A stretch of DNA of 46,825 nt. It comes from Acidobacteriota bacterium. Lineage in GTDB: Bacteria > Acidobacteriota > Blastocatellia > Chloracidobacteriales > JADJPF01. The notes under the pieces are model-generated. The model was not told where the DNA came from. It was given only the letters and a program-made list of their open reading frames with translations, and did not search any database. Positions 36,378 through 45,140 of this stretch are shown one piece after another; position 1 is the stretch's first letter; each line of letters opens with the position of its first letter. The stretch spans positions 1-46,825 of the forward strand of contig JACQZQ010000014.1 of NCBI GenBank assembly GCA_016213785.1, given 5' to 3'. A program made the position numbers and the translations under genes.

Positions 36378-37802
36378 ATGGAAAATAAAGAAAAAGAATT
36401 AAAAAAGCCTGTATTAAATGATACAGCAATACCAACAGACCTAGAAGATTTAGCAGAAGAAGAGGTAGCACAAGCATTTGAAGACTTAAAGGTTGGTGCT
36501 GGCGGAGGTGGCGCTCCTCATAGCATTATGCCTGATCCTAAAATGGAAGCCGAAATTAAAGAAATGTTTCAAGAAATTGTTTCTCAATACATTACTCCTA
36601 TCGGCAAATCAATTAAATCCATTGCTAATGGGGATATCTCAGAAAGAAACTTAGATATTTGTATTGGCGCATTAAAACCACTAATCCTAGCCTGCGAAGA
36701 AATACACTACAACGATATTTATGATGTTCTAAAATCTATGGAACAGCCTTTGATCTCTTATAGAGAAGGCAAAAAAAGATTACTTTCAAAAAAAGATTTA
36801 CGCAATATTGCTACAGACTACAAAGAATTAACTCGTCTAATTTCTCGTAGTGTTGGTAGTGATATGGTAGAAACTTCCCCCACGGGCACAGTAAGAATTG
36901 CTACAGTAAATACTGGCGTAGTAATTAATAAGTCTCCTGAAGATTTGCAAATTGCAGATGCACTTGCTTATTTTGATGATGTAGAGCATAAAGATATTCA
37001 AAAACTTTATGCAGGAGGATTAATTAAATTAGGGCTTCTCTCTCAAGCTACTGCTCAGGAAATCTCTGAATCTACAGGGATTGATATTCCTAGTGCAGAA
37101 AAATTAAAAGAATGTGCTCTTAAAGCATTAGAAAGTATTTCAGCTAAAAAATCTATTTCTATAAAAAATATTTCTCTTAATGAAAAACCTGTGTCCTCTC
37201 CCCACAATAATCCTTCTGAAGAGCCTTTTAGCTTTGATGAAAATAACGAAGATAACGAAGAAGATAACGAAGAAGATAACGAAGAAGATGATGATGAGAA
37301 AGAGGTTTTATATAGCAAACCCTCTAAACAAGGTAAAGAAAGATGGCTTTTAGCTTTAGAGGCTATAATCACAGAAAGCAATAATTATCTTCAATCTACT
37401 AATACCCTAATAAATGAGCTTGAAAGAACCCATAGAGCATTAGTTAGAGTTAGGGTTGCAAAAGAAAGATTTAAAGGAGAAGTAGAATTTTATCAAGACG
37501 ATCTTCTAGAAATGATGCAGACTGACGAATACTTAAGTCAGAAAGTAGGAAATCCCGTTAATGCTCAACGTCAATTACTTAAACATTTGCAAAGAGTTAT
37601 TGATACTCTAAATTCTGCTATGAATAAAACTGATAACCTTTACTCTCAAATGGATGAAGTAATGGGAGATTTGCAAGATCTAGAAGCACAATTTATTGCT
37701 TTAAGGCGGCGTAGAAATACTATAAAAAACTCTTTAGCACGTCGTTATCGTAATGAACAAAATAACGAATCACAAAATGAGTTAGATGAGCCTAAAAAAT
37801 AA
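36378..37802 (+). CDS. Unrecognised acidic helical/coiled-coil protein
   Basis: Not recognised. 474 residues, no signal peptide or membrane segment. Residues 50-165 are helical (KEMFQEIVSQYITPIGKSI, ALKPLILACEEIHYNDIYDVL) and look like a four-helix bundle of the HPt sort, but I see no conserved His. Residues 210-260 contain a helix-hairpin-helix-like pattern (YAGGLIKLGLLSQATAQEI, TGIDIPSAEKLKE). Residues 290-312 are an acidic repeat (EEDNEEDNEED). Residues 320-460 form a long coiled coil ending in a basic RRRRNTIKN patch. AAGGAAC precedes the start. It lies between the aldehyde dehydrogenase and the ACT gene and may belong to the same unit. Confidence 0.6.
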   Translation: MENKEKELKKPVLNDTAIPTDLEDLAEEEVAQAFEDLKVGAGGGGAPHSIMPDPKMEAEIKEMFQEIVSQYITPIGKSIKSIANGDISERNLDICIGALKPLILACEEIHYNDIYDVLKSMEQPLISYREGKKRLLSKKDLRNIATDYKELTRLISRSVGSDMVETSPTGTVRIATVNTGVVINKSPEDLQIADALAYFDDVEHKDIQKLYAGGLIKLGLLSQATAQEISESTGIDIPSAEKLKECALKALESISAKKSISIKNISLNEKPVSSPHNNPSEEPFSFDENNEDNEEDNEEDNEEDDDEKEVLYSKPSKQGKERWLLALEAIITESNNYLQSTNTLINELERTHRALVRVRVAKERFKGEVEFYQDDLLEMMQTDEYLSQKVGNPVNAQRQLLKHLQRVIDTLNSAMNKTDNLYSQMDEVMGDLQDLEAQFIALRRRRNTIKNSLARRYRNEQNNESQNELDEPKK

Positions 37803-37865
37803 TCTAGGAAATATCTTAAAAAACTTGAAAATGAAATAAAATTAACTAAATAATAAGGCAAAAAT

Positions 37866-38339
37866 ATGGCATTAAATAGCGAAGAAGCAATTTATAAAAT
37901 TACTCGTGCTGTTTATGATCGAGTAGGCGATAAACTGGAACGTCCTTTAGTAGAAGCTTTAGTAACAGACATTTTTACTGCCTTAAAACCAGCTTTTGAT
38001 ATAGCAGAAAAACCTCTTCCTAAATTAGACCTACCTAATCAAAAACAAGTAAATCCTGCTATTACAACACAACGATATATAATTTCTGTTTTTGGCCTAG
38101 ACCAACCAGGGATAGTTGGAACTGTGGCAACTCTGTTAGGTGATTCTAATTGTAGTATTATTGATATGAATCAAACCGTTGTCCAAGGTAAATTTGCTAT
38201 GATTATGATTGTTGACGCTACTCGTTCTACTCAAGATATGGGATACTTAAGGGAAACTTTTAGAACTATAGGAGAACGCTTAGGCGTAAGAATTTACATA
38301 CAACGAGAAGATATTTTTCAAGCAATGCATCGTGTCTAA
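37866..38339 (+). CDS. ACT-domain protein, UPF0237-like
   Basis: A 157-residue protein. The C-terminal 90 residues are an ACT domain of the GcvR/UPF0237 sort: IISVFGLDQPGIVGTVATLL, SIIDMNQTVVQGKFAMIMIVD, and the end RIYIQREDIFQAMHRV. ACT domains usually bind small ligands such as amino acids. The first 65 residues are an extra helical segment (NSEEAIYKITRAVYDRVGDK, ERPLVEALVTDIFTAL) that free-standing UPF0237 proteins lack; it resembles the amphipathic helices of microcompartment-targeting peptides, which is only an inference from its neighbours. Located 63 bp after the coiled-coil gene. Confidence 0.85.
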   Translation: MALNSEEAIYKITRAVYDRVGDKLERPLVEALVTDIFTALKPAFDIAEKPLPKLDLPNQKQVNPAITTQRYIISVFGLDQPGIVGTVATLLGDSNCSIIDMNQTVVQGKFAMIMIVDATRSTQDMGYLRETFRTIGERLGVRIYIQREDIFQAMHRV

Positions 38340-38366
38340 CTTACTTAAAAAAATGGAGGTAATATT

Positions 38367-38678
38367 ATGGACATTTTTGCTTGGATTGCTGCTGAAAGAA
38401 TCGAAGAAGGCATAAGAGAAGGAAAATTTAGAAATCTGCTAGGTGAGGGTAAACCTCTAGATCTTAACGATGATGACCATATAGCTCCAGAAATGCGCTT
38501 AGCTTTTCGTATTATGAAAAATGCTGGTGTTACACCAGTAGAAGTTTCACTAAGAAAAGAAATAGATAATTTAAGAAAAGAAATAAAAAATACTCATTCC
38601 AAAGAACAACGCGCAAAACTTGAACGTGAACTTCGTTGTATGACTCTTAGAATGTCTTTAATGATGGAAAGAAAATAA
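38367..38678 (+). CDS. DUF1992 (DnaJ homologue C28-like) protein
   Basis: A 103-residue protein with the DUF1992 pattern: WIAAERIEEGIREGKFRNL, GEGKPLDLNDDDHIAPEMRLAF and IMKNAGVTPVEVSLRKEI. The domain is widespread and of unknown function. TGGAGG lies 9 bases upstream. It ends the run of close plus-strand genes that starts with the BMC-H gene. Confidence 0.85.
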   Translation: MDIFAWIAAERIEEGIREGKFRNLLGEGKPLDLNDDDHIAPEMRLAFRIMKNAGVTPVEVSLRKEIDNLRKEIKNTHSKEQRAKLERELRCMTLRMSLMMERK

Positions 38679-38680
38679 AA

Positions 38681-38710
38681 TTAGGCAAAATTAGGCAAAA
38701 TTAGGCAAAA
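38681..38710. repeat. Three 10-bp tandem repeats
   Basis: TTAGGCAAAA occurs three times without a mismatch just after the DUF1992 stop. The remainder of the gap to 38938 is AT-rich; CTACTGTAATT occurs twice (near 38750 and 38784). Confidence 0.9.
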
Positions 38711-38938
38711 TCAATTAACATCTAGTCTCAATTAACCTTTATTTTAATCTACTGTAATTTAACTTATAAGTTATAACTCTATCCTACTGTAATTAAAATC
38801 CTAACTTTATGAAATTTTGGGAACCTTTAAGCTTTTATCGCGTCTGCTAGAAGGAACTTACATTGCTAGAAAATAAATATCTATTTATCATTAAAAACGA
38901 TTGAAACTTATAATTTAAATTTTAAGGAGATTGTTTTT

Positions 38939-39472
38939 ATGTCAAATTTAATTGTTGGTCGCCCTCAAGCAACAGAACACGCCCCATATTATAGTTTATA
39001 TATTGATCGTATTACAGATGATGATATTTTAGATGTTTTAGAAAAACAAATTGCCTCAACTCTTTTTACAATAAGTGTTGCCGAAGAAAAAAATATTACT
39101 CAACCCTATGCTGAAGGTAAATGGAGTGTAAAAGAATTAATAGGCCATCTTAATGATACAGAAAGAGTTATGTCTTACCGTGCCTTACGTTTTGCTCGTA
39201 ATGATAAAACCCCATTAAGTGGTTTTGAACAAGATGATTTTATCCCCACAGGAAGATTTAATGAACGCTCGCTTTCAGACCTAAAAGAAGAATTTGAAAA
39301 TATCCGCCGCTCTACCCTAGCACTTTTTAAGCACCTTGATAAAGAAGCTTGGCTTAGAAGTGGTCTAGCTAATAATAATGAAATTTCTGTAAGAGCCTTA
39401 GCCTATGTTATGGCTGGACATGTAAGCCATCATATAAGTATTTTAGAGTCTCGCTACTTAAACCTAAAATAA
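38939..39472 (+). CDS. DinB-like four-helix metalloprotein
   Basis: A 177-residue DinB superfamily protein, a fold that often holds a metal with three histidines and is linked with bacillithiol-type transferases in other bacteria. The blocks YAEGKWSVKELIGHLNDTERV (His near 70) and the end AGHVSHHISILESRYL (two His) match. AAGGAGA about 10 bases upstream. Located 22 bp before the DUF4384 gene. Function here unknown. Confidence 0.85.
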   Translation: MSNLIVGRPQATEHAPYYSLYIDRITDDDILDVLEKQIASTLFTISVAEEKNITQPYAEGKWSVKELIGHLNDTERVMSYRALRFARNDKTPLSGFEQDDFIPTGRFNERSLSDLKEEFENIRRSTLALFKHLDKEAWLRSGLANNNEISVRALAYVMAGHVSHHISILESRYLNLK

Positions 39473-39494
39473 GTAATTTGAAGGAGTTACTTTG

Positions 39495-40337
39495 ATGAGA
39501 AAACAAGTATTTTTATTTATATTTTTTATTTTATCTGTAGTCTTAGTTAATGCACAAATTGAAAATGATGATGTTGGCGCACGAGGCAGTTTTTTAAGTA
39601 CACGCCCTTTAGCTGAAAAATCTAATAATTCAACTGAAAAGCCTACAAAAAATACAAATAATAGCTCAAAAAATAATATTAAAAATACTGCTGTAAGCAA
39701 AAATAAACCAACACTAGGCTTAGGTTATAGTATTTACTTAAAAGGAAAAAACGATGAAGCTGTTAGAGTTAATTCTTTGCGCGAGTTTCAAGCAGGAGAC
39801 GCAATTAGAATAGTGGTTGAGCCAAATATTGAAGGCTACTTTTATGTTTTTCATACAGAAAATGATAGTAATCCTACTATGATTTTTCCAGACGCTCGGC
39901 TAAAACGAGGTGATAATAGAGTTCAAGCACATGTGCCGTATGAAATCCCATCTAGTGATAACCCTGATGTCAACCTACAATGGTTTGTGTTTGATGAAAA
40001 AAGTGCAACAGAAAAGCTTTATTTAGTTTTATCTAAAGCCCCCATAAGTAAAATACCTAGCAACGAAGAACTGGTACGCTATTGTCAAGAAAATCAGAAT
40101 AATTGCCCTTGGAAACCTAGTGATAATTTATGGCAAGAGTTAAAATCATTAAGCACTTCTCTTAAAGTAAGTAAAAACAGTAGCGATCAAGGTCAAGCTC
40201 AAAGCCAAGTAGAAAAAAGGTCAATAAAAGAAGTAACTCCTTTAGGAAAAAATTCTTCCACCCCAACAGTTATTTATATGCAACGTTCATTTGAGTCAGA
40301 TAAACTTGTTACCCAAATAAACTTAATACATAAATAA
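39495..40337 (+). CDS. Exported DUF4384-domain protein
   Basis: 280 residues. ATG 39495 is preferred to the TTG directly before it; AGGAG lies eight bases upstream. It has a signal peptide (MRKQVFLFIFFILSVVLVNAQ), an Asn/Lys/Ser-rich linker to about residue 70, then a DUF4384 domain at about 73-180 (LGYSIYLKGKNDEAVRVNSL, IVVEPNIEGYFYVFHTEND, MIFPDARLKRGDNRV). Two cysteines (YCQENQNNCPW) follow the domain. The same domain is the extracytoplasmic part of the kinase at 17138, so the two may sense or bind related material. A terminator follows. Confidence 0.8.
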   Translation: MRKQVFLFIFFILSVVLVNAQIENDDVGARGSFLSTRPLAEKSNNSTEKPTKNTNNSSKNNIKNTAVSKNKPTLGLGYSIYLKGKNDEAVRVNSLREFQAGDAIRIVVEPNIEGYFYVFHTENDSNPTMIFPDARLKRGDNRVQAHVPYEIPSSDNPDVNLQWFVFDEKSATEKLYLVLSKAPISKIPSNEELVRYCQENQNNCPWKPSDNLWQELKSLSTSLKVSKNSSDQGQAQSQVEKRSIKEVTPLGKNSSTPTVIYMQRSFESDKLVTQINLIHK

Positions 40338-40399
40338 AATAGTTGGTAGACAAGTAATTTTGTGACAGGAGTGGAATTTGATTTTACCAAAAACTAAGT

Positions 40400-40440
40400 A
40401 AAACATCTTCTGCGGCTGCTTAAGATGTTTTCTCTAATTT
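40400..40440 (+). terminator. Terminator after the DUF4384 gene
   Basis: AAAACATCTT pairs with AAGATGTTTT around a 12-base GC-rich loop, then CTCTAATTTTT. Confidence 0.82.
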
Positions 40441-40556
40441 TTGCTATAGTTTTTTTGGCTTATCCAATGCTGACTCTTAAACGAAGTAAAGCAAGAATAA
40501 GAAACACGACTTTGAAAGCTAAAAAGAAAAGCTTAATAAAAAAGCTTAAGCAGGAA

Positions 40557-40757
40557 CTAAAGGTTGTAAAACGTGATAAATATCGTGGCCTTTTTTGAAG
40601 GCGAAGTATCAGAAGATTGAACCAAAAACTGTGCTATGCAACTCAAACGAAAGTGGTGAGTAACCATTTCCTTCTTACACAACTTAGCCGACTCAAACCC
40701 TGTTACTTGCTTACTAAACTCGTGAAAAATTTCAGAAGCCCATCCATTTGTAGCCAT
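40557..40757 (-). pseudogene. Transposase C-terminal relic
   Basis: A 66-codon open frame on the minus strand. The peptide contains GWASEIFHEFSKQVTGFESA and HHFRLSCIAQFLVQS, which match the C-terminal region of DDE transposases (pattern W..E.FHE..KQ..G....., then a helix HFRLSC.AQ.L.QS). No N-terminal part with the first catalytic Asp exists nearby, so it is a remnant. The 560-bp region 40338-40920 has no other gene. It lies just upstream of shc and is transcribed away from it. Confidence 0.6.
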
Positions 40758-40920
40758 TATTTTAAGATACTCTAGCTTTTGTACTAAATTAATTGCTTAT
40801 GGGAACTTCTGCCTAGCTAACTACGAGAGGCAAGATTTTTATGCTATTATATTGGGTTTAATTTTCTTTCCTAAAATAATAAATATCTTAAAATCTTAAA
40901 TTCAATGGTGGTAGTAAAAA

Positions 40921-42825
40921 ATGAGTTTTGCAAAAGCCGTAACAGAAGCAGGCTTGCCAGCCGTAGCAACTACAATAGAAAAAGCACAAAATTATTTGTT
41001 ATCTAAACAATATCCTGAGGGCTATTGGTGGGCTGAGTTAGAAGCTAATGTTACACTAACGGCTGAATATGTAATGTTACACACTATTTTAGGAACAGCT
41101 GCCAATCGCCCCTTACATAAGATTGAACGCTATTTACTTAAGCAACAGTGTAAACATGGAGGTTGGGAACTTTTTTGGGGTGATGGAGGGGAACTTAGCA
41201 CAACGGTTGAGGCTTATTTTGCTCTTAAATTATTAGGTATTTCACCAGATCGCCCTGAAATGAAAGCAGCACGAGAATTTATTTTAGCTCGTGGTGGAGT
41301 TACTAAAACTAGAATTTTTACTAAACTCCATTTAGCACTTTTTGGTGCTTATGATTGGAAAGGAATTCCAACCTTACCTCCTTGGATAATGCTACTACCT
41401 AATTGGTCGCCATTTACTATCTATGAAATGGCTAGTTGGGCGCGTAGCAGCACAGTACCATTACTTTTAGTTTGTGATAAAAAGCCTATTTGGTCTGCAC
41501 CTAATGGTGATGTTGATGAACTTTACGTAGGTGGACGCAAAAATGCAGACCTTTCTCTTCCTTCAGGCGATACCACAATAGGAAAACTCTTTATTCAAAT
41601 AGATAAACTCTTAAAATTTTGTGAACAGGTTGGTTTTGTTCCTGGCCGTGCTAAAGCCTTAGAAGTAGCTGAGAGATGGATAATTGAACACCAAGAAACT
41701 AGTGGTGATTGGGCTGGAATTATCCCTGCAATGCTAAACTCTCTCTTAGGCTTATTTACTATAGGTTATAGCCCAGATAACCCAATAATGGTAAAAGGGC
41801 TAAAGTGTATTGATGATTTTGGTATTGAGACAGATGAGGAGTTTCATCTGCAACCCTGTATTTCTCCTGTTTGGGATACAGCATTAACAGCTATAGCACT
41901 TTGTGATAGCGGACTACCTGCTAATCATCCAGCACTTGTTAAAGCTGGTGAGTGGTTAATTTCTAAGTTAATTTTACGTTCTGGAGATTGGGCAATAAAA
42001 AATAAAACTGGTAAACCAGGAGGTTGGGCATTTGAGTTTTATAATGATTATTACCCTGATGTAGATGATACAGCAGTAGTAATTATGGCATTAGAAAAAG
42101 TGCAACTTCCTGATGAAGCCAAAAAGCGTGAAGTTATGAATTTAACAACTCGTTGGGTTTTAAGTATGCAATGTAAACGTGGAGGTTGGGCAGCTTTTGA
42201 TATTGATAATGATCTAGATTTGCTTAATCAGATTCCTTATGGTGACTTAAAAGCAATGATTGATCCTAATACCTCAGACCTTACAGGGCGAGTACTTGAA
42301 ATGTTAGGCCGTACTCGTTATAAAACAGACCCAGCCGTTATTAATAGAGCAATTAATTTTTTAAAAACGGAGCAAGAACCTGAAGGTTGTTGGTTTGGCC
42401 GTTGGGGAGTAAATTATATTTATGGTACAAGTATTGTATTAAATGGGCTTGTAGCAATAGGAATTGATAATCGTGAAGCCTACCTTATGCGAGCAACTCA
42501 ATGGCTTAATTCCATACAAAATGAAGATGGTGGATGGGGTGAAACTTGTAACTCTTATGTTGACCGTAAATTAATGGGTCAAGGAACTAGCACACCATCA
42601 CAAACAGCTTGGTCACTCTTAGGCTTAATTGCAGGCGGCGAAGGGCGTTCTGAGTGTGCTCGACGTGGCATAGAATTTTTAGTAAGTAAACAAAACCCTG
42701 ATGGAAGTTGGCCTGAAGAAGAATTTACTGGAACAGGTTTTCCTGGACATTTTTATATTAACTATCATTTTTACCGTAATCACTTTCCTTTAACAGCATT
42801 AGGGAGATACCTCCACCATGCTTGA
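40921..42825 (+). CDS. shc: Squalene-hopene cyclase
   Basis: Cyclises squalene to hopene, the first committed step of hopanoid synthesis, at the inner membrane. 634 residues, normal for the family. The catalytic DVDDTA motif is at residues 380-385 (YYPDVDDTAVV). Several QW repeats are visible (for example YPEGYWWAELEANVT near 36, CKRGGWAAFD near 419, EPEGCWFGRWG near 485, NEDGGWGE near 533). GGTGG lies upstream of the ATG. It overlaps the CruF-like gene by 8 bases, so the two are translationally linked. Confidence 0.96.
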   Translation: MSFAKAVTEAGLPAVATTIEKAQNYLLSKQYPEGYWWAELEANVTLTAEYVMLHTILGTAANRPLHKIERYLLKQQCKHGGWELFWGDGGELSTTVEAYFALKLLGISPDRPEMKAAREFILARGGVTKTRIFTKLHLALFGAYDWKGIPTLPPWIMLLPNWSPFTIYEMASWARSSTVPLLLVCDKKPIWSAPNGDVDELYVGGRKNADLSLPSGDTTIGKLFIQIDKLLKFCEQVGFVPGRAKALEVAERWIIEHQETSGDWAGIIPAMLNSLLGLFTIGYSPDNPIMVKGLKCIDDFGIETDEEFHLQPCISPVWDTALTAIALCDSGLPANHPALVKAGEWLISKLILRSGDWAIKNKTGKPGGWAFEFYNDYYPDVDDTAVVIMALEKVQLPDEAKKREVMNLTTRWVLSMQCKRGGWAAFDIDNDLDLLNQIPYGDLKAMIDPNTSDLTGRVLEMLGRTRYKTDPAVINRAINFLKTEQEPEGCWFGRWGVNYIYGTSIVLNGLVAIGIDNREAYLMRATQWLNSIQNEDGGWGETCNSYVDRKLMGQGTSTPSQTAWSLLGLIAGGEGRSECARRGIEFLVSKQNPDGSWPEEEFTGTGFPGHFYINYHFYRNHFPLTALGRYLHHA

Positions 42826-43678
42826 GATTTTAAGATTACTTTTTGGAACAGTATTATTACGCCCCTATGTATTTACTTTTTTTGCTGCTTATCTTTTTTT
42901 AGCCATTACTGCTATTGGTTGGCGGCGAACTACTCTATTTACAGTAGTTGCTTTTGTTATTGCTTTTTTATGTGAATATAGCTCTATTCATAATGGCTTT
43001 CCATTTGGACTTTACTACTATATTGAAACTACTTATAGCCAAGAATTATGGATTGCTGGAGTTCCTTTTATGGACTCACTTTCTTTTACATTCCTTTCTT
43101 TTGTAAGCTATCAAATGGCAATTCTATTACGCTCATCCTTGATTGTACGGCGTAATGACATACAGGTAGTTTTAACTAAGCAACTTGCAAATTCTTGGGT
43201 AACAAGTATCTTAGCTGGTATTTTAATGATGTATTTAGATATTGTTATTGACCCAGTAGCTTTACAAGGAGATAAATGGTTTTTAGGTAAAATCTATTAT
43301 TATCCTAATGGTGGGTCTTATTTTGGAATTACAATAGCAAATTTCTTAGGTTGGTGGTTTGTTTGCACAGCAATACTAAGAATTTATATTTTTTTAGAAA
43401 AATACATAAGTAAACAAGAAGCCACACTTTATTATCCTTTTAAGGGGCTTTTTCCAGCGGGCTTATATTTTGGAATTTTAGGTTTTAATTTAACAATGAC
43501 GTTTTTAATTAAAGAAATTACAATGGGTTGGGCAAGCACTTTTATTTGTTTTCTTTTAGCCTTACTCTTAACTCAGCACATTTCTGCCTGTAGGCGTTTT
43601 AATCCTACTCCATCCTTAAAAGAGCATAAAAAAGACTATCCTAATAGTTCACTAGCAAAAGCCTACCCTAAATTATAA
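42818..43678 (+). CDS. CruF-like carotenoid biosynthesis membrane protein (DUF422)
   Basis: A 286-residue integral membrane protein with seven to eight hydrophobic helices. Family blocks: EYSSIHNGFPFGLYYYIETT near residue 49, GVPFMDSLSFTFLSF near 84, LDIVIDPVALQGDKWFLGKI near 143, and YFGITIANFLGWW near 171. CruF enzymes hydrate the psi-end of carotenoids. Its overlap with shc suggests a role in modifying hopanoids or carotenoid-type polyisoprenoids in the same pathway; this is inference. GGGAG before the ATG lies inside shc. Confidence 0.8.
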   Translation: MLEILRLLFGTVLLRPYVFTFFAAYLFLAITAIGWRRTTLFTVVAFVIAFLCEYSSIHNGFPFGLYYYIETTYSQELWIAGVPFMDSLSFTFLSFVSYQMAILLRSSLIVRRNDIQVVLTKQLANSWVTSILAGILMMYLDIVIDPVALQGDKWFLGKIYYYPNGGSYFGITIANFLGWWFVCTAILRIYIFLEKYISKQEATLYYPFKGLFPAGLYFGILGFNLTMTFLIKEITMGWASTFICFLLALLLTQHISACRRFNPTPSLKEHKKDYPNSSLAKAYPKL

Positions 43679-44286
43679 AACCCCAAACTATCCATTTTAG
43701 GTAAACCTCCAGTTTGAATCATTAGTATCTACACTAAAAGGGATCAGCGGATTGGGTATTGGAAGATTGTTACAAGAATCTCTTTTTCTCGACTCTTCCA
43801 ATTCTAAGGAGTTTAGAATTTGCCAACAAAGCCACTTTGTCACAAGCTCACGAAATAAAAAATCCACTAGAAACAAAAAAGTATGTCGTAATTTTTTTTG
43901 CTTTTACGCATTTAGAAAATGTAAAGCGAAATTAGAAATAACCTTTTACAAAAAAGTTTATTTGAAAATATATACAAAAATTAGTTTAGACAAATTTAGA
44001 TATCTATCTGAAAGAAAAAGGGCAAAACCCTGAGAGAATTTCACGATATTAACTGAGTTGGTGTTGGTGTAAAAGAGTTTATAAGCCTCTATAACATCCT
44101 GATTTAATGGGTTTTATTTTTCTTGATCAGCTTTTTTGACTCACTGCCACTGAGTTTATATTTCTAGAAGTAAAAAAAGAGCCTTTTGATTATTAAATCT
44201 TGCTCTTATTAATGAAGCGATATTTATGACCGAAAGGTTCACCAGCTATGTATTTATAAAATAATTGCACATAATAAGGAGTTTTT
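43679..44286. other. Gene-free stretch after the CruF-like gene
   Basis: About 600 bases without a convincing gene. A 93-codon open frame at 43752 has Lys/Arg-rich, low-complexity content typical of A-rich non-coding DNA. A 9-bp inverted repeat ATTGGAAGA/TCTTCCAAT lies at 43758-43802. A diffuse hairpin is possible near 43900-43930. It marks the change from the lipid genes to an accessory zone. Confidence 0.6.
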
Positions 44287-45075
44287 ATGGATAGTACTGA
44301 GTTTACACAAATTAAATGCTGGCAACATCTTGGTGATAATTCTGCCGATGTTGTGACAGATGCAATTTTCGTTGGTGATCAATCAACGCTTATGACCTTT
44401 AATATTAATCAAACACCCCTTGCTAGTGAACGCCCTCTATTTTTTATAGAATTATTGCGCTATGGTAATTCTACACCTATAGTCAAACTCAATGGTAGTT
44501 CAATAAACGCACCTATGAACAATGTTGGGGTTTCAGGAGCTTGGGAAGTATGGATGATTAGAGACGATACAGTTAATCTCAACAAAGGCGCTAATACAAT
44601 TCAGATTTTTAGGCAACCAGGCACTGATGACTTCGTAGTTGGTAATATAGTAGTTTTCTCTAAAATATCGAATGAAGCTAAATCCTCAGGTTGGAAGAAT
44701 ATTGCCGCTAATAAATGGGCAAATATTGCTGGTGCAGGAAGTAGTGATTATACTGCTCCACAAGATTTAGATCGTCTTGCTGTAAATGGCTGGTGGGGTC
44801 CTCAAGGCTCTATTTATTCAGAGCATTCTATCATTGCTATGTATGTTGATGATGGAAAAGGCGCACGCCAACTTCCTTTCCGTCGTAAGGTCACTGGTGG
44901 TGGTAAATCAGGTGTACTTGAGTTTCGCTATGTTTTTGCAACTAATCCAAACTTTGCCCAATGGTATGATCCTATTGTTGCATTGGTTGAAGGAACTTGG
45001 GATAGAGATGGTTATATTAAAAACACCTACTTACCTTCTCTTAAGTGGCGTGCAGCTGCTATACCAGCACTTTAA
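44287..45075 (+). CDS. Unrecognised protein with jelly-roll-like N-terminal half
   Basis: Not recognised. 262 residues, no signal peptide. The first 125 residues alternate beta-strands rich in Thr, Asn and Ile (FFIELLRYGNSTPIVKLNG, ANTIQIFRQPGTDDFVVGNI) like carbohydrate- or lectin-type sandwiches. The second half has many aromatics (SGWKNIAANKWANIAG, GWWGPQGSIYSEHSIIAMYV, FAQWYDPIVALVEGTWDRDG). AAGGAG 7 bases upstream marks a genuine start. It is isolated in the accessory zone near decayed mobile elements. It might be a lectin-like or secreted-by-other-means effector, but nothing proves this. Confidence 0.6.
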   Translation: MDSTEFTQIKCWQHLGDNSADVVTDAIFVGDQSTLMTFNINQTPLASERPLFFIELLRYGNSTPIVKLNGSSINAPMNNVGVSGAWEVWMIRDDTVNLNKGANTIQIFRQPGTDDFVVGNIVVFSKISNEAKSSGWKNIAANKWANIAGAGSSDYTAPQDLDRLAVNGWWGPQGSIYSEHSIIAMYVDDGKGARQLPFRRKVTGGGKSGVLEFRYVFATNPNFAQWYDPIVALVEGTWDRDGYIKNTYLPSLKWRAAAIPAL

Positions 45076-45140
45076 TTAAATCTATCCTTTACTGTCAACT
45101 GAATACTAAAATAAACAAGTAAGTATTTGAACTTTCCCCA

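Noticed and set aside
43752-44033. A 93-codon open frame after the CruF-like gene
   Set aside because: Composition is Lys/Arg/Phe-rich as expected from A/T-rich non-coding DNA, it has no domain pattern and no ribosome-binding site.
44786-45079. A 97-codon frame overlapping the end of the 262-residue protein
   Set aside because: Shadow frame; the longer frame has a better ribosome-binding site and more protein-like composition.
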